A stretch of 64,000 bases of DNA, taken from the NCBI RefSeq assembly GCF_001429785.1, contig NZ_LMJF01000013.1, forward strand, positions 314,327 to 378,326. Reading direction: 5' to 3'. The notes beneath the pieces were generated by a model. That model worked only from the letters and a program-made list of their open reading frames with translations. It searched no databases and had not been told where the DNA came from. Position 1 is the first letter of the stretch. Each line of letters opens with the position of its first letter. The stretch comes from Lysobacter sp. Root916 (GTDB lineage Bacteria > Pseudomonadota > Gammaproteobacteria > Xanthomonadales > Xanthomonadaceae). The position numbers and the translations under genes are program-made. Of this stretch, positions 30,429 through 39,581 are shown one piece after another.

Positions 30429-31352
30429 CTAGCGCCGCAGCGTCTCCAAGAACTCCCGCAGCGCCGTATTGAACGGCTCGGGCTGATCGACGAATACCCC
30501 ATGCCCCGCATCGGCAACGACCTCCAGCCGTGCCCCCGGCACCTGCTGCGCGGCTGCCTTCTGCGCCGCAAGCTCATCCGAACCCGCCGCCGCCACGATC
30601 AACGTCGGCCGGTCGAACTTCTTCAGCGCACCGCTGCGGTCGACGCCGTACATATCGGCCACCAGCATCGCCACGCCCGTGCTCACCGGCGTACGCAAGG
30701 CGATCTCGACGCGCCGATCCACCTGCTCCGGCGCCAACGGCCGGGCGAAGATCGCGCCCATCATGCCGCGCAGGTACTCGCGCGGATGCGCGGCGTAGAC
30801 AGCCATCATCTCGAGGAAGCGCTGCGCCGCCTGCGGATCCGCGGCCACCCCGCCAGCGCCGCGCGACACCGCCGCATCCACCAACACCAAGCCGGCGATA
30901 CGCCCGGTCCCGTAACGCTGCACATAGGCGGCGACATCCTGGACGCCCTGCGACCAACCAATCAGCACCACCCGATCGAGTTTGCGCGCCGTCAGCAGGG
31001 CCTCGATATCGCTGGCGCGCACCTCCGGCGTATTGCCGCCGCCGCTAAGCTGCGAAGCACCCTGCGAACGCGGGTCCATCGCCACCACCCGATGCCCCTC
31101 GCCGAACGCCGCCAGCTGCGCGTCCCAGATCGTGTGATCCATGCCCCAGCCAGGCACGAACACCAGCACCGGCGCCGCGCCGGTCCGGCCGTTGTCGACG
31201 TAGTGAATGCGTGTGCCGTCGGCAGCCGGCACCGAGCCGGCGACGTAGCCTGCGGCGGCGACCGGACCGTTCGCCAGTGCACCGAACAGCAGGAGCGAGC
31301 CAGTCAATATCAGCGTACGCACGCAGCGTCGGGGACTGGAATTCGTCTTCAT
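30429..31352 (-). CDS. Exported alpha/beta hydrolase
   Basis: This 307-aa protein has an N-terminal signal sequence (basic start, hydrophobic LILTGSLLLFGALA, cleavage near VAAAG at about 35). The hydrolase fold shows PVLVFVPGWGMDHTIWD, nucleophile Ser134 in LIGWSQGVQD, TLIVAAAGSDEL with the acid, and the histidine in ADAGHGVFVDQPE. It is likely a periplasmic or secreted esterase of general alpha/beta-hydrolase type; the substrate is unknown. It stands alone, transcribed toward the REP array. Confidence 0.9.
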   Translation of the reverse strand: MKTNSSPRRCVRTLILTGSLLLFGALANGPVAAAGYVAGSVPAADGTRIHYVDNGRTGAAPVLVFVPGWGMDHTIWDAQLAAFGEGHRVVAMDPRSQGASQLSGGGNTPEVRASDIEALLTARKLDRVVLIGWSQGVQDVAAYVQRYGTGRIAGLVLVDAAVSRGAGGVAADPQAAQRFLEMMAVYAAHPREYLRGMMGAIFARPLAPEQVDRRVEIALRTPVSTGVAMLVADMYGVDRSGALKKFDRPTLIVAAAGSDELAAQKAAAQQVPGARLEVVADAGHGVFVDQPEPFNTALREFLETLRR

Positions 31353-31539
31353 GGCGCCGGACTCGCAAGAGAGAGGAAAGAGCTAGCGGCGATCATCGCA
31401 GCGCGGGCCGGGGTAGGACTGTGCCGGTAGTGAGGGTTCGACCCCGTTTCGGATCCCATGCGTTGGAAGTCTCGGGGTCGCCGCGGCGGCCCTGGTCGGC
31501 CGCTCGCCGGGAGCGGCCGCCTCCGCCCTGGGGAACCGC

Positions 31540-33468
31540 ATGAACAGGAAGATCGTCGTGTCCATCGCGCTGGGCGCCGTGCTGCTGGCGGCCTGCGCCA
31601 AGCCCGCCACGCCGCCGGTGTCCAAGCCGTCGAGCACACTGCAATCGTTCGAGGACGAAGCCGCATTCCAGCGTGCGCTGACGAACTTGCAGCAGACCAT
31701 GAAGCGGCGGCGACAGGAGGCCGCCAAGGAGTACGCGATGGCCCCTCCCCCTCCGCCCTCACCGCCCCCCGCCCCCATGAGCTTCGCCGAGTCCTCGGCG
31801 GTAGATGCGCCGGCCCAGGCCAGCGCCGACGCCGCTGCCGCCGCACCCGAATCGATCACCAACGTCCAGACCCTGGGCGTGGACGAAGGCGACATCGTCA
31901 AGAACGCCGGCGACTACCTGATCGTGCTGCGCCGCGGCCGCCTGTTCTCCATCCGCGTCGGCGGCGACGGTCTGCAACCGGTCGCCACCATCGACGCCTA
32001 CGCGCCGGGCTCCAGCCCCAACGGCACCTGGTACGACGAGATGCTGGTGTCGGGCCGGGACGTGATCGTGATCGGCTACAGCTACGAACGCGGCGGCACC
32101 GAGATCGGCCTGTTCGCGCTGGGCGACGACGGCGGCCTGCGTCATCGCGATACCTACCAACTGCGCAGCAGCGACTACTATTCGCAACGCAACTACGCCA
32201 GCCGCCTGATCGGACGTCAGCTGATCTTCTACGCGCCCGTGCCGGTGTACTTGAACGAGCCCGAGTCGCATCTGCCGGCATTGCGCCACTGGCGATCCGG
32301 CGCCCAGGTCGCCGACTTCAAACGCATCCTGCCCGCCAGCCGCATCTACGACGCGCTGGACCCGACCAGCGACAACTACTCCGTCGTGCTGCACACGGTG
32401 AGCGTGTGCGACCTGGGCAGGGCCGAACTGGAGTGCCGCGCCACCGCCGTGCTCGGCGACCGCTCGCGCGAGTTCTATGTCGCGCAGGACGCGGTCTATG
32501 TCTGGATCAGTTCGGAAACGGGCAAGGCCGGGGTGCCGTCTTCGTCGGTGTTCCGCATGCCGCTGGATGGCGGCGCGCCCTCGGCACTGCGCACCAGCGG
32601 CAGCCCCATCGACCAGATGTCGTTCCTGCAACGCGACGGCTATCTCAACGTGCTGGTCGGCAGCGACTACGACGGCCATGCGATGTGGCGCGACGACGCC
32701 AAAACCGGCGAACTGGCCCTGCTGCGCGTCAAGCTGGACGAATTCGGCGACGCCAGCGCCAGCACCCGAGCCGAGCACTACCGTCCGCTCCCCGCCCTGA
32801 TCGCCGGCTACGGCGCCATGCAGAATCGCTATGTCGGCGATTGGTTGCTGGTGGGCGCAGCGCCGTACCAGCACGACGACCGCGGTGCGGCGAGCACCGT
32901 TCTCGCCCTGCGCTACGCCAGCCAGAGGCCGGTGCAGGCCTTGGCCCTGCCGCACGCGGTGAGCCGCATCGAAGCACTGGGACGCGACGCCTTGCTGGTC
33001 GGATCCAGCGGCAACGATCTGCATTTCAGCGGGATTCGCCTGGGCGACAACGCCGCGCACGCGGGACGTTTCGTCTACCCCGGCGTGGCGGAGGGCGATC
33101 AACGCACCCACGGCTTCTTCTATCGTCCGACCGCGGACCAGCAAGGCATCGCCGGCCTGCCCATCCTGCGGGCGGCCGCCGACGACTATGCAGCCCCCGG
33201 CCAAGCCAGCGTCGTCTACCTGCGCAACCGCGCCCTGCACCTGAGCCGCATGGGCCAACTCGACGCGCGCACCTCGCCCGCCACCGACGACGGTTGCCAG
33301 GTCAGCTGCGTGGACTGGTACGGCAACGCGCGCCCCATCTTCGTCGGCGATCGCGTGTTCGCCCTGCTCGGCTACGAACTGGTCGAAGGCCGCGTCGATG
33401 CGGACCGCATCCAAGAACGCCGCCGAGTGGACTTCGGCCCCGGGCGCGCCGCGGCCATTTCCAAATAA
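31540..33468 (+). CDS. Lipoprotein with beta-propeller domain (PF09826-like)
   Basis: This 642-aa protein has a lipoprotein signal with lipobox LLAAC (Cys19). Next come a helical segment, a Pro-rich stretch PPPPPSPPPAP (about 68-80) and an Ala-rich linker, which together may span the periplasm or wall. The large C-terminal domain starts with the signature TNVQTLGVDEGDIVKNAGDYLIV (split here as the hallmark of secreted beta-propeller proteins of this family, positions about 107-130) and is rich in repeated strands. It is probably attached to a membrane, role unknown. The hairpin at 33480-33511 ends the transcript. Confidence 0.88.
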   Translation: MNRKIVVSIALGAVLLAACAKPATPPVSKPSSTLQSFEDEAAFQRALTNLQQTMKRRRQEAAKEYAMAPPPPPSPPPAPMSFAESSAVDAPAQASADAAAAAPESITNVQTLGVDEGDIVKNAGDYLIVLRRGRLFSIRVGGDGLQPVATIDAYAPGSSPNGTWYDEMLVSGRDVIVIGYSYERGGTEIGLFALGDDGGLRHRDTYQLRSSDYYSQRNYASRLIGRQLIFYAPVPVYLNEPESHLPALRHWRSGAQVADFKRILPASRIYDALDPTSDNYSVVLHTVSVCDLGRAELECRATAVLGDRSREFYVAQDAVYVWISSETGKAGVPSSSVFRMPLDGGAPSALRTSGSPIDQMSFLQRDGYLNVLVGSDYDGHAMWRDDAKTGELALLRVKLDEFGDASASTRAEHYRPLPALIAGYGAMQNRYVGDWLLVGAAPYQHDDRGAASTVLALRYASQRPVQALALPHAVSRIEALGRDALLVGSSGNDLHFSGIRLGDNAAHAGRFVYPGVAEGDQRTHGFFYRPTADQQGIAGLPILRAAADDYAAPGQASVVYLRNRALHLSRMGQLDARTSPATDDGCQVSCVDWYGNARPIFVGDRVFALLGYELVEGRVDADRIQERRRVDFGPGRAAAISK

Positions 33469-33479
33469 GTACGCGAGCA

Positions 33480-33511
33480 CGAACCTCCCCCGCTCGCACG
33501 GGGAAGGTTCG
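33480..33511. terminator. Hairpin after beta-propeller gene
   Basis: CGAACCTCCCCC and GGGGAAGGTTCG pair over about 11 positions with one mismatch around an 8-base loop. No T-run follows on either strand, so it is a transcript-end or attenuation hairpin between convergent genes rather than a perfect rho-independent terminator. Confidence 0.6.
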
Positions 33512-33531
33512 CGAACGAGTCAGCGATCGAA

Positions 33532-33948
33532 TCAGCCCGCCTGCGCGGCGCTCGGATCGGCGTCCGGATCCATGTAGAACACTTCCCACTGGTGGCCGTC
33601 CGGATCTTCGTAACCGCGCTGGTACATGAAGCCGTAATCCTTGGCCTCGGGCGACTTGGCGCCGGCCGCGATCGCCTTTTCGACCAGCGCGTCGACGCCG
33701 GCGCGGTCTTCGGCATTGATGCTGAGGATGGCCAGCACATTCTGGCTGGCGTCGCCGACCGGCTTGCTCACGAAACTCTGGAAGAACGGCTTGACCAGCA
33801 GCATCACGTAGATGTCGTCGGAGACGATCATGCAGGTGGCGTTCTCGTCGGTGAACTTGGCGTTGAACGAATAGCCCAGCTGGGTGTAGAAGGCGACCGA
33901 ACGGTCCAGGTCCTGGACGGGGAGGTTGACGAAGATCTTGGTAGCCAT
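33532..33948 (-). CDS. VOC family (glyoxalase/bleomycin resistance-like) protein
   Basis: This 138-aa protein shows paired beta-alpha-beta-beta-beta modules of the vicinal oxygen chelate fold: KIFVNLPVQDLDRSVAFYTQLGY, ATCMIVSDDIYVMLLV, then GYEDPDGHQWEVFYMDP. The terminal His and Glu of the metal site (GHQWEVF) are present, but the N-terminal metal ligands are not obvious. Related proteins include fosfomycin/bleomycin resistance-type and lactoylglutathione-lyase-like proteins; exact activity cannot be inferred. Its start region faces the LysR gene downstream. Confidence 0.9.
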   Translation of the reverse strand: MATKIFVNLPVQDLDRSVAFYTQLGYSFNAKFTDENATCMIVSDDIYVMLLVKPFFQSFVSKPVGDASQNVLAILSINAEDRAGVDALVEKAIAAGAKSPEAKDYGFMYQRGYEDPDGHQWEVFYMDPDADPSAAQAG

Positions 33949-34078
33949 GACGAATCCTTGAGGGTGGAGGGTAGTTGGCGGGCCCAGTACGGGATCGATC
34001 CGGCCTGCTCTACTTGACGACGAACCAAGGGGCGCGTGATCGACACGGCCCGCGAAATATTTTTCGCCTGGCCCGGCG

Positions 34079-34987
34079 TCAGCCCGGCGGGTCCAGATAA
34101 GGCTGCAGCAGCTCGGCCATCCATTGCATGAAGACCTGCGCGCGCTGGGGCAGATTGCGCCGGTGGGCGTACAGCAGCGACACCGGCATGGGCTCGGCGC
34201 TCAGTTCCGGCAGCACTTCGACCAGTTCGCCGCGCGCCAGGTAGGGCTCCAGCCCGATCAACGGGGCCTGGATCAGGCCTAGGCCGACCAGGCAGGCGGT
34301 GCGGTAGGCCTCGACGTTGTTGACGGTGAGCACGCCGGCCATGGGCAGGCTGCGGTAGGCCACGCCGTCCCAGTACTCCCAGCCGTCGGGTCGTCCGCCC
34401 AGGCTGGCCGCGTAGTGGACCAGGCGATGGCCGGCCAGATCCTGCAGGCGTCGCGGCGTGCCGTAGCGCTGCAGGTAGGCGGGGCTGGCGCAGTTGGCCA
34501 CGCGGAACTGGCCCAGGGGGCGCGCGATCAGACTGCTGTCGGCCAGGGTGCCGATCCGGACCACGCAGTCGAAGCCTTCGCGCACCAGGTCGACGCGGCG
34601 GTCGGCGCTGCTCAGTTCCAGCTCCAACTGCGGGTGCAGGGCCAGGAACTCCGGCAACCGCGGGATCACCAGCGCGTGCGCCATGCCGCTGGGCATGTCC
34701 ACGCGCAGGCGGCCGCGTAGCGCCTGCGGCGCCTGCTGGAACATGCCGCGCAGTTCGTCCACATCGGCCAACAGGTCCTTGCAGCGTTCGTAGAAAGCCT
34801 GCCCGTCCTGGGTGGTCTGGACCTTGCGCGTGGTCCGGTGCAGCAGGCGCGTGCCCAGCAGGTTTTCCAGCTGCTGCACCGCGGTGGAGGCGCTGGCCTT
34901 GGGCAGGCCCAGGCTGTCGGCGGCGCGGGTGAAGCTGGCCAGCTCGGCGACCCGGACGAAGACCTGCATGGCGTCGAGCTGGTTCAT
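34079..34987 (-). CDS. LysR family transcriptional regulator
   Basis: This 302-aa protein has an N-terminal winged HTH (MQVFVRVAELASFTRAADSLGLPKASASTAVQQLE, outline residues 7-42, then LLGTRLLHRTTRKV) and a CrgA-like effector domain (LRVDMPSGMAHALVIPRLPEFLALHP, CVVRIGTLADSSLIARPLG). It is divergent from an SDR gene; the promoter between them carries a palindrome and the same composite promoter found at the other LysR pair at 28.3 kb. It most probably controls the SDR gene. Confidence 0.94.
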   Translation of the reverse strand: MNQLDAMQVFVRVAELASFTRAADSLGLPKASASTAVQQLENLLGTRLLHRTTRKVQTTQDGQAFYERCKDLLADVDELRGMFQQAPQALRGRLRVDMPSGMAHALVIPRLPEFLALHPQLELELSSADRRVDLVREGFDCVVRIGTLADSSLIARPLGQFRVANCASPAYLQRYGTPRRLQDLAGHRLVHYAASLGGRPDGWEYWDGVAYRSLPMAGVLTVNNVEAYRTACLVGLGLIQAPLIGLEPYLARGELVEVLPELSAEPMPVSLLYAHRRNLPQRAQVFMQWMAELLQPYLDPPG

Positions 34988-35008
34988 CGGGGCTCCGGGC
35001 GGCGCAAT

Positions 35009-35077
35009 TGTTCGTAATTTACGAACAGATAAATCGAATTATGCAGATTTATCGCCATAAGTCGCGCCAATAGAGTG
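35009..35077 (+). promoter_or_regulatory. LysR-SDR control region: two palindromes and promoter copy B
   Basis: TGTTCGTAA-T-TTACGAACA (35009-35027) is a perfect 9-bp inverted repeat, next to the LysR start. GATAAATC (35028-35035) and GATTTATC (35046-35053) form a second repeat. TTTATCGCCATAA (35048-35060), eight bases, then AATAGAGTG (35069-35077) is the same composite element as at 28279-28308, oriented toward the SDR gene, with -35-like TTATCG and -10-like TAGAGT. Likely LysR operators overlapping both promoters. Confidence 0.75.
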
Positions 35078-35108
35078 GCGTCCACATCCCACCCTCAGGA
35101 GTCCTGCC

Positions 35109-35870
35109 ATGACCCCCTCCAGCATCGCCCTGATCACCGGCGGCAGCCGCGGCCTCGGCCGCAACGCCGCCCTCAAGCTCGCCTCCCAGGGCAGCGACGT
35201 GATCCTGACCTACCGCAGCAACCGCGCCGAAGCCGACGCCATCGTCGCCGCGATCCGCGCCGAAGGCCGCCGCGCCCTCGCCCTGCAACTCGACGTCGGC
35301 GACAGCCGCAGCTTCGAAGCCTTCGCCGCCCAGGTCCGCGATGCCCTGGCCACGCATTGGCAGCGCGAACGTTTCGATTACCTCATCAACAACGCCGGCA
35401 TCGGCACGTATGCCGCGCTGGCCGAAACCACCGAGGCGCAGTTCGACGAACTGATGAACATCCATTTCAAGGGCGTGTTCTTCCTCACCCAGACGCTGCT
35501 GCCGCTGATCGCCGACGGCGGCCGCATCGTCAACGTCTCCACCGGCCTGACCCGCTTCGCCCTGCCCGGCTACGGCGCCTACGCATCGATGAAGGGAGCG
35601 ATCGAAGTGCTGACCAAATACCTGGCCAAGGAACTCGGTCCGCGCGGCATCGCCGTCAACGTGATCGCGCCCGGCGCGATCGAAACCGACTTCGGCGGCG
35701 GCACCGTGCGCGACAACGCCGATATCAACGCCTACATCGCCGCGCAGACCGCGCTGGGCCGGGTCGGTCAGCCGGACGACATCGGCGGCGTGTTCGCTTC
35801 CTTGCTGTCGCCGGACAACCGCTGGATCAATGCGCAGCGCATCGAAGCCTCCGGCGGCATGTTTCTTTAA
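35109..35870 (+). CDS. Short-chain dehydrogenase/reductase (SDR)
   Basis: This 253-aa classical SDR has the cofactor motif TGGSRGLG (residues 10-17), NNAG at 94-97 and the catalytic Ser144, Tyr158 and Lys162 (YASMK). The second strand ends in TYRSNRAEA, with the Arg suggesting NADP(H) preference. The C-terminal part (GRVGQPDDIGGVFASLLSPDNRWINAQRIEASGG) is typical of FabG-like reductases. Substrate unknown. It is divergent from, and probably regulated by, the adjacent LysR protein. Confidence 0.95.
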   Translation: MTPSSIALITGGSRGLGRNAALKLASQGSDVILTYRSNRAEADAIVAAIRAEGRRALALQLDVGDSRSFEAFAAQVRDALATHWQRERFDYLINNAGIGTYAALAETTEAQFDELMNIHFKGVFFLTQTLLPLIADGGRIVNVSTGLTRFALPGYGAYASMKGAIEVLTKYLAKELGPRGIAVNVIAPGAIETDFGGGTVRDNADINAYIAAQTALGRVGQPDDIGGVFASLLSPDNRWINAQRIEASGGMFL

Positions 35871-36080
35871 GTAGGGAGCGGTTAAGCCATCCCGCCCCTG
35901 TAACCGGTTACGTCGACGCAGGAGGCGCCGACGTACCGGACAGGGTTAAAGGAACCTTAAACACGAATGCGCGCAACTCTCGACGCCGGTCGCGTTTGGC
36001 ACATGATGCAGCTGCATCGACGCCCCAATGCGATTACAACGCATGGCAACGAACGCCATCCGAACACCGGGAGAATCCGC

Positions 36081-36539
36081 ATGAAACGCATATTGCTGGC
36101 CACCGCGATCACTCTGGCCGTCCTCGCATCGCCGGCGATGGCCGACGGCCGCGGCAAGGGCAACGGCCATGGCCGCGGTCACGACAAGCACCAGGATCGC
36201 GACGACCGTCACGATAGGCACGACCGCGACGACGACGATCGCTACGACCGTCGCGACCGCGGTGGCCGCGGCTACGACCGTTACGACAGCCGCTATTACT
36301 ACAGCTACGACGGCCGCAACCATCCGCCGGGCCGCCACAACGGTTGGCACAAGGATTACCGCCGCGGTCAGCGCATCGACGTGGTCTACATGCAGCCGCG
36401 CTACTACATCGACGACTACCCGCGTTACCACCTGGCACCGCCGCCGCGCGGCCACCGCTGGGTGCGCATGGACGACGGCCGCATGATCCTGATCGCGGTC
36501 GCCACCGGCATCATCGCCGACGTCCTGCTGCATCATTGA
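36081..36539 (+). CDS. RcnB-like periplasmic protein, His/Asp-rich
   Basis: This 152-aa protein has a signal peptide (cleaved after ASPAMA, about residue 22). The mature N-terminal half is a repetitive Gly/His/Asp/Arg stretch (GRGHDKHQDRDDRHDRHDRDDDD) likely to bind divalent metals. The C-terminal half has YYYSYDGRNHPPGRH and a terminal PPPRGHRWVRMDDGRMILI as in RcnB family proteins, which moderate Ni/Co export with RcnA in E. coli. No rcnA-like gene is nearby, so a metal role is inference. ATG 36081 is used. A strong terminator follows. Confidence 0.85.
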   Translation: MKRILLATAITLAVLASPAMADGRGKGNGHGRGHDKHQDRDDRHDRHDRDDDDRYDRRDRGGRGYDRYDSRYYYSYDGRNHPPGRHNGWHKDYRRGQRIDVVYMQPRYYIDDYPRYHLAPPPRGHRWVRMDDGRMILIAVATGIIADVLLHH

Positions 36540-36579
36540 GGCCCGACCGGCGCCTCGCGCCGCTCGCCAGCCCCACGAG

Positions 36580-36610
36580 GAATCCCGCTGCGGCGGGATT
36601 CTTCGTTTTT
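36580..36610 (+). terminator. Intrinsic terminator of the RcnB-like gene
   Basis: GAATCCCGC (36580-36588) and GCGGGATTC (36593-36601) form a perfect 9-bp stem with a TGCG loop, followed by TTCGTTTTT. Confidence 0.92.
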
Positions 36611-36743
36611 GGCCCCCATCCTTCGACCCGAGTCTCCGCCGCCGGCCTCGACCGGATATGGACGCGCATCCGCTCGGATGCTACTAACCTCGCAGGGGCG
36701 CGCCGACGCGCGCATCGCTCATCACGCCTTAGGGGGAGGCACG

Positions 36744-37733
36744 ATGACCGTCAACGCCTGTGAGAACTGCAAGACCGAAACCGCCGCCGGCGCGCGCAAC
36801 TGCCCGGCCTGCGGCGCGCCGATGCTCGCCAACTTCATGCCGGACCCACGCCGGGCGGCCGCGCGCGCGCGCAATTCCGGCGACCACACCTGGCGCAATG
36901 TGGCGATCAGCGCGGTGATCGTATTGGGCTGTCTGACTCTGTTGGGGCGCTGCAGCTCGCTGCTGAGCGAAATCGACCGGCGCGCGGACGTACGCCAGGA
37001 GGCCGACGCCTTGGCCAAGACCGGCCGCGAGCTGCTGCTGGCGGAAAAAGCGCGCCTCGACGACATCGAGGCCGGCCGCACACGCGTCGGTTCCCAACCC
37101 CAGCCGGCCGCCAACAGCGACACCGCTCTTCCGGCGCCCGCCACCAACACCGCCGAGCTGCTGCGCGGCATGAACCGGATCGTTAGCGATATGGGGCAGC
37201 GCAGCGCGCATACGCGGGCGCAATTGCAGGCCGAAGTCGCCACCCTGAAATTGGACGCCGTGCTGGCGCCGCAAAACCTGGTCGACGCTCGAGGCATCGC
37301 GAGCGGCCAATCCACCATGCGTCGCTACCTGACTCTGGTCGAGGCCTCCAACGCCATCGCCCGGGCCGACACCGCCGAACTCGACCGCCGCGTCTACGCC
37401 CTGGCGGGCGGCGTCGCAAGGAACGCCCAGTTCATCGCCGGCTACGAGCAGTCCAAGCGCCAACGCGTGACCCTGGATAACGAACAGATCGCCAACCAGC
37501 GCCGCGCGGTCGCCGCGACCCAGGCCCTGCTCGCTTTCGCACATGCGCGCCTCGGCCGCATCTCGCTGGACGGCAAGGAACTGCTGTTCCGCAGCCAGAG
37601 CGACCTGGATACCTACCGCCGCCTGCTGGCCGACTTCGACCGCGAAGCCGCGCAGGAAGAGGAGATCAGCCGCCGCCAACGCAAGATGATCGACGACGCA
37701 TTGGCGAGTACGGACAAGCTCAAGGCGATGTAA
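36744..37733 (+). CDS. Zinc-ribbon membrane protein with coiled coil
   Basis: This 329-aa protein begins with a zinc ribbon (CENC at 6-9 and CPAC at 20-23), followed by a basic linker and one transmembrane helix (about 52-69). The rest (about 72-329) is almost entirely charged helix with heptad character, with an Ala/Pro-rich break near 115-130. The topology is probably N-in with a long coiled coil outside the membrane. I do not recognise a characterised family. It has its own ribosome site (GGGGGAGGCACG before ATG 36744) and is monocistronic. Confidence 0.8.
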   Translation: MTVNACENCKTETAAGARNCPACGAPMLANFMPDPRRAAARARNSGDHTWRNVAISAVIVLGCLTLLGRCSSLLSEIDRRADVRQEADALAKTGRELLLAEKARLDDIEAGRTRVGSQPQPAANSDTALPAPATNTAELLRGMNRIVSDMGQRSAHTRAQLQAEVATLKLDAVLAPQNLVDARGIASGQSTMRRYLTLVEASNAIARADTAELDRRVYALAGGVARNAQFIAGYEQSKRQRVTLDNEQIANQRRAVAATQALLAFAHARLGRISLDGKELLFRSQSDLDTYRRLLADFDREAAQEEEISRRQRKMIDDALASTDKLKAM

Positions 37734-37920
37734 GCGATGCATTCGAGTTCCCGCGCAGGCTATGGCGACCCTGGCCCGTCGATGCCCTCGCGAATCGGCG
37801 TATGACGACGCAGGCGTGCGTTTGGGCCAGCGACGAAAATAGCCGTGGCACCTGCGATCGCTTGGCCGCCTTATGCTCCCGACACGCGGCCCTGCGCGTC
37901 GCTCCTGGGGAATCTCGCCG

Positions 37921-39495
37921 ATGAAAGTCCTGCTCGCGACCGCCCTGCTGCTGCTCGCTTCGAGCGCGCACGCCTGCATCAACGAAGTCGGCACCGACCG
38001 CGACGGCCGGCGCTTCGCGGCCCTGTGGTACCTGGGCGACGACATGACCCAGTCGATGCGCGAGCGTTCCGTTCGCGAGCACGCGCTGGAGCGTGCGAAG
38101 CGGACCATCGCCGAGGCGCGCAAGCAGCCCAGCTTCCAGTCGCTGACCAACCTGGGCGTGCTGTTGATCTACCAGGGGCAGTATCCCTTGGCGATTCGCC
38201 ACTTCATCGCCGTCGAGCGCCTTTACCCGGGCCACCATGAAACCGCCGCCAACCTGGGCACCGCGCTCGAACTGGCGGGACAGGACCGCGTCGCGTTGCG
38301 CTGGATTCGCCTGGGCATCCAGCGCAACGCCGACGAGCACCTGCGCACCGAATGGCTGCACGCGCGCATCCTCGAGGCCAAGATCGCCGCGGCGCGCGAG
38401 CCGGGCTACCTCAACCGTCGCTCCATCGCCGGTGTCCGATTCGAAGCCAAGACCGTGCCTGCGCTTCCGACCGCCCTGCCCGCCGGCAACGACGGCAAGC
38501 CGATCAAACCCTGGGAGCTCGAAACCGCGCTGAACTACCAGCTACACGAACGCACCCAGTTCGTGCCCGCACCGGATGCCGTGGTCGCCAACCTGCTGTC
38601 CGACTGGGCAACCCTGAACCTCGCCGGCGGCCCCTTGGAGAACGCGAGCGCCCTGTACGAACTGGCCGTGGAATACGGCGCGCCGCGCGATGCCTTGATG
38701 CGCGAACGCCAGGCTTACATCCGCAGAACCATCGCCCGGGCGCCGGATCGCGACGGAGCGGACAGCGACTACAACTGCGCCATCTGTCCGCCCGTGGGGG
38801 ATGACGGCGCCGCCATCGGATGGCCGACGCTACGACGTCACCGCATAACTCAGGCGCAGCAGGTCGTCGCCGATCGGCTGGGCTTCCAGCAGCCGCAAAC
38901 GATGGCGGCCGCTCACCCCACCGAACAGCGGCTTGCCCGGGCCCAGCACGATCGGGCTTACGACCAGGCACAGCTCATCGACCAGGTCGGCGTTCATCAG
39001 GCTGGAAACGAAGCTGGCGCCACCGACCGCATTAAGATCGCGGCCGGGCCGGGATTTGAGCGCGCGGATATCGGCGATATCGCGAACGATGCGGGTATGC
39101 GGCCACGTCGCCTGCCTCAACGTGCGCGACAGCACGATGTGTTCGGTCGACGCGGCGAAGCGAGCGTACTCCACCTCGTTCGGTGTCGGCGCGCGCCCGC
39201 TGAAGGCGAGCACGCCGGCGGGGTCGTTCTGGACCGCGCTCCAATAGCCTTCGTAGCCCGGATACATGCCGCCGCCAAGCAGACAGGCGTCGATGCGGTC
39301 GGTGAGGCCGTAGCGGTCGTCCCAGGCGTCCACCCAATCCAGTTCGCCCTGTGGGCCTTCGATGCGTCCATCCAGCGACATCTGCAGGGCCGCGATGATC
39401 TTGCGCATGATGCGAACTCCGTTGGGGTGTTACCCGAGCGTCGAACTCGCGCGCCGGCGATCGACACCGCACGCGCCAACGCCGACGAACGGTAG
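37921..39495 (+). CDS. Exported TPR-like protein with antisense read-through tail
   Basis: The frame is 524 codons. Residues 1-19 form a signal peptide ending SSAHA. Residues 20-300 are a helical TPR-like protein with ALERAKRTIAEARKQPSFQSLTNLGVLLIYQGQYPLAIRHFIAVERLYP as a clear repeat (in outline), and a Cys-containing end DYNCAICPPVGDDGA. From about residue 303 the frame runs antisense through the whole DHFR-like gene (38830-39408) to TAG 39493-39495, with shadow-like Arg/Gln/His composition. The real protein is probably about 300 residues, with its stop lost or very recently mutated. The ATG at 37921 defines the signal peptide. Confidence 0.75.
   Translation: MKVLLATALLLLASSAHACINEVGTDRDGRRFAALWYLGDDMTQSMRERSVREHALERAKRTIAEARKQPSFQSLTNLGVLLIYQGQYPLAIRHFIAVERLYPGHHETAANLGTALELAGQDRVALRWIRLGIQRNADEHLRTEWLHARILEAKIAAAREPGYLNRRSIAGVRFEAKTVPALPTALPAGNDGKPIKPWELETALNYQLHERTQFVPAPDAVVANLLSDWATLNLAGGPLENASALYELAVEYGAPRDALMRERQAYIRRTIARAPDRDGADSDYNCAICPPVGDDGAAIGWPTLRRHRITQAQQVVADRLGFQQPQTMAAAHPTEQRLARAQHDRAYDQAQLIDQVGVHQAGNEAGATDRIKIAAGPGFERADIGDIANDAGMRPRRLPQRARQHDVFGRRGEASVLHLVRCRRAPAEGEHAGGVVLDRAPIAFVARIHAAAKQTGVDAVGEAVAVVPGVHPIQFALWAFDASIQRHLQGRDDLAHDANSVGVLPERRTRAPAIDTARANADER
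38830..39408 (-). CDS. Dihydrofolate reductase family (RibD C-terminal-like) protein
   Basis: This 192-aa protein has the DHFR-superfamily layout of RibD C-terminal reductases: MRKIIAALQMSLDGRIEGP, DACLLGGGMYPGYEGYW, HIVLSRTL, ADIRALKSRPGRDLNAVGGASFVSSLMNADLVDELCLVVSPIVLGPGKPLFGG. Such single-domain proteins are NAD(P)H-dependent reductases of unknown substrate, distinct from folate DHFR. It is transcribed convergently with the TPR gene, whose present reading frame overlaps it completely on the opposite strand. Confidence 0.93.
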   Translation of the reverse strand: MRKIIAALQMSLDGRIEGPQGELDWVDAWDDRYGLTDRIDACLLGGGMYPGYEGYWSAVQNDPAGVLAFSGRAPTPNEVEYARFAASTEHIVLSRTLRQATWPHTRIVRDIADIRALKSRPGRDLNAVGGASFVSSLMNADLVDELCLVVSPIVLGPGKPLFGGVSGRHRLRLLEAQPIGDDLLRLSYAVTS

Positions 39496-39581
39496 CCCCA
39501 TGTCAGGCGCGTCGCGCTCGATGTACATGGTTTGCGATCTCGCGGCGGGATCCGCTCCCCACCGTGCAGCCAAGCGCTTCC

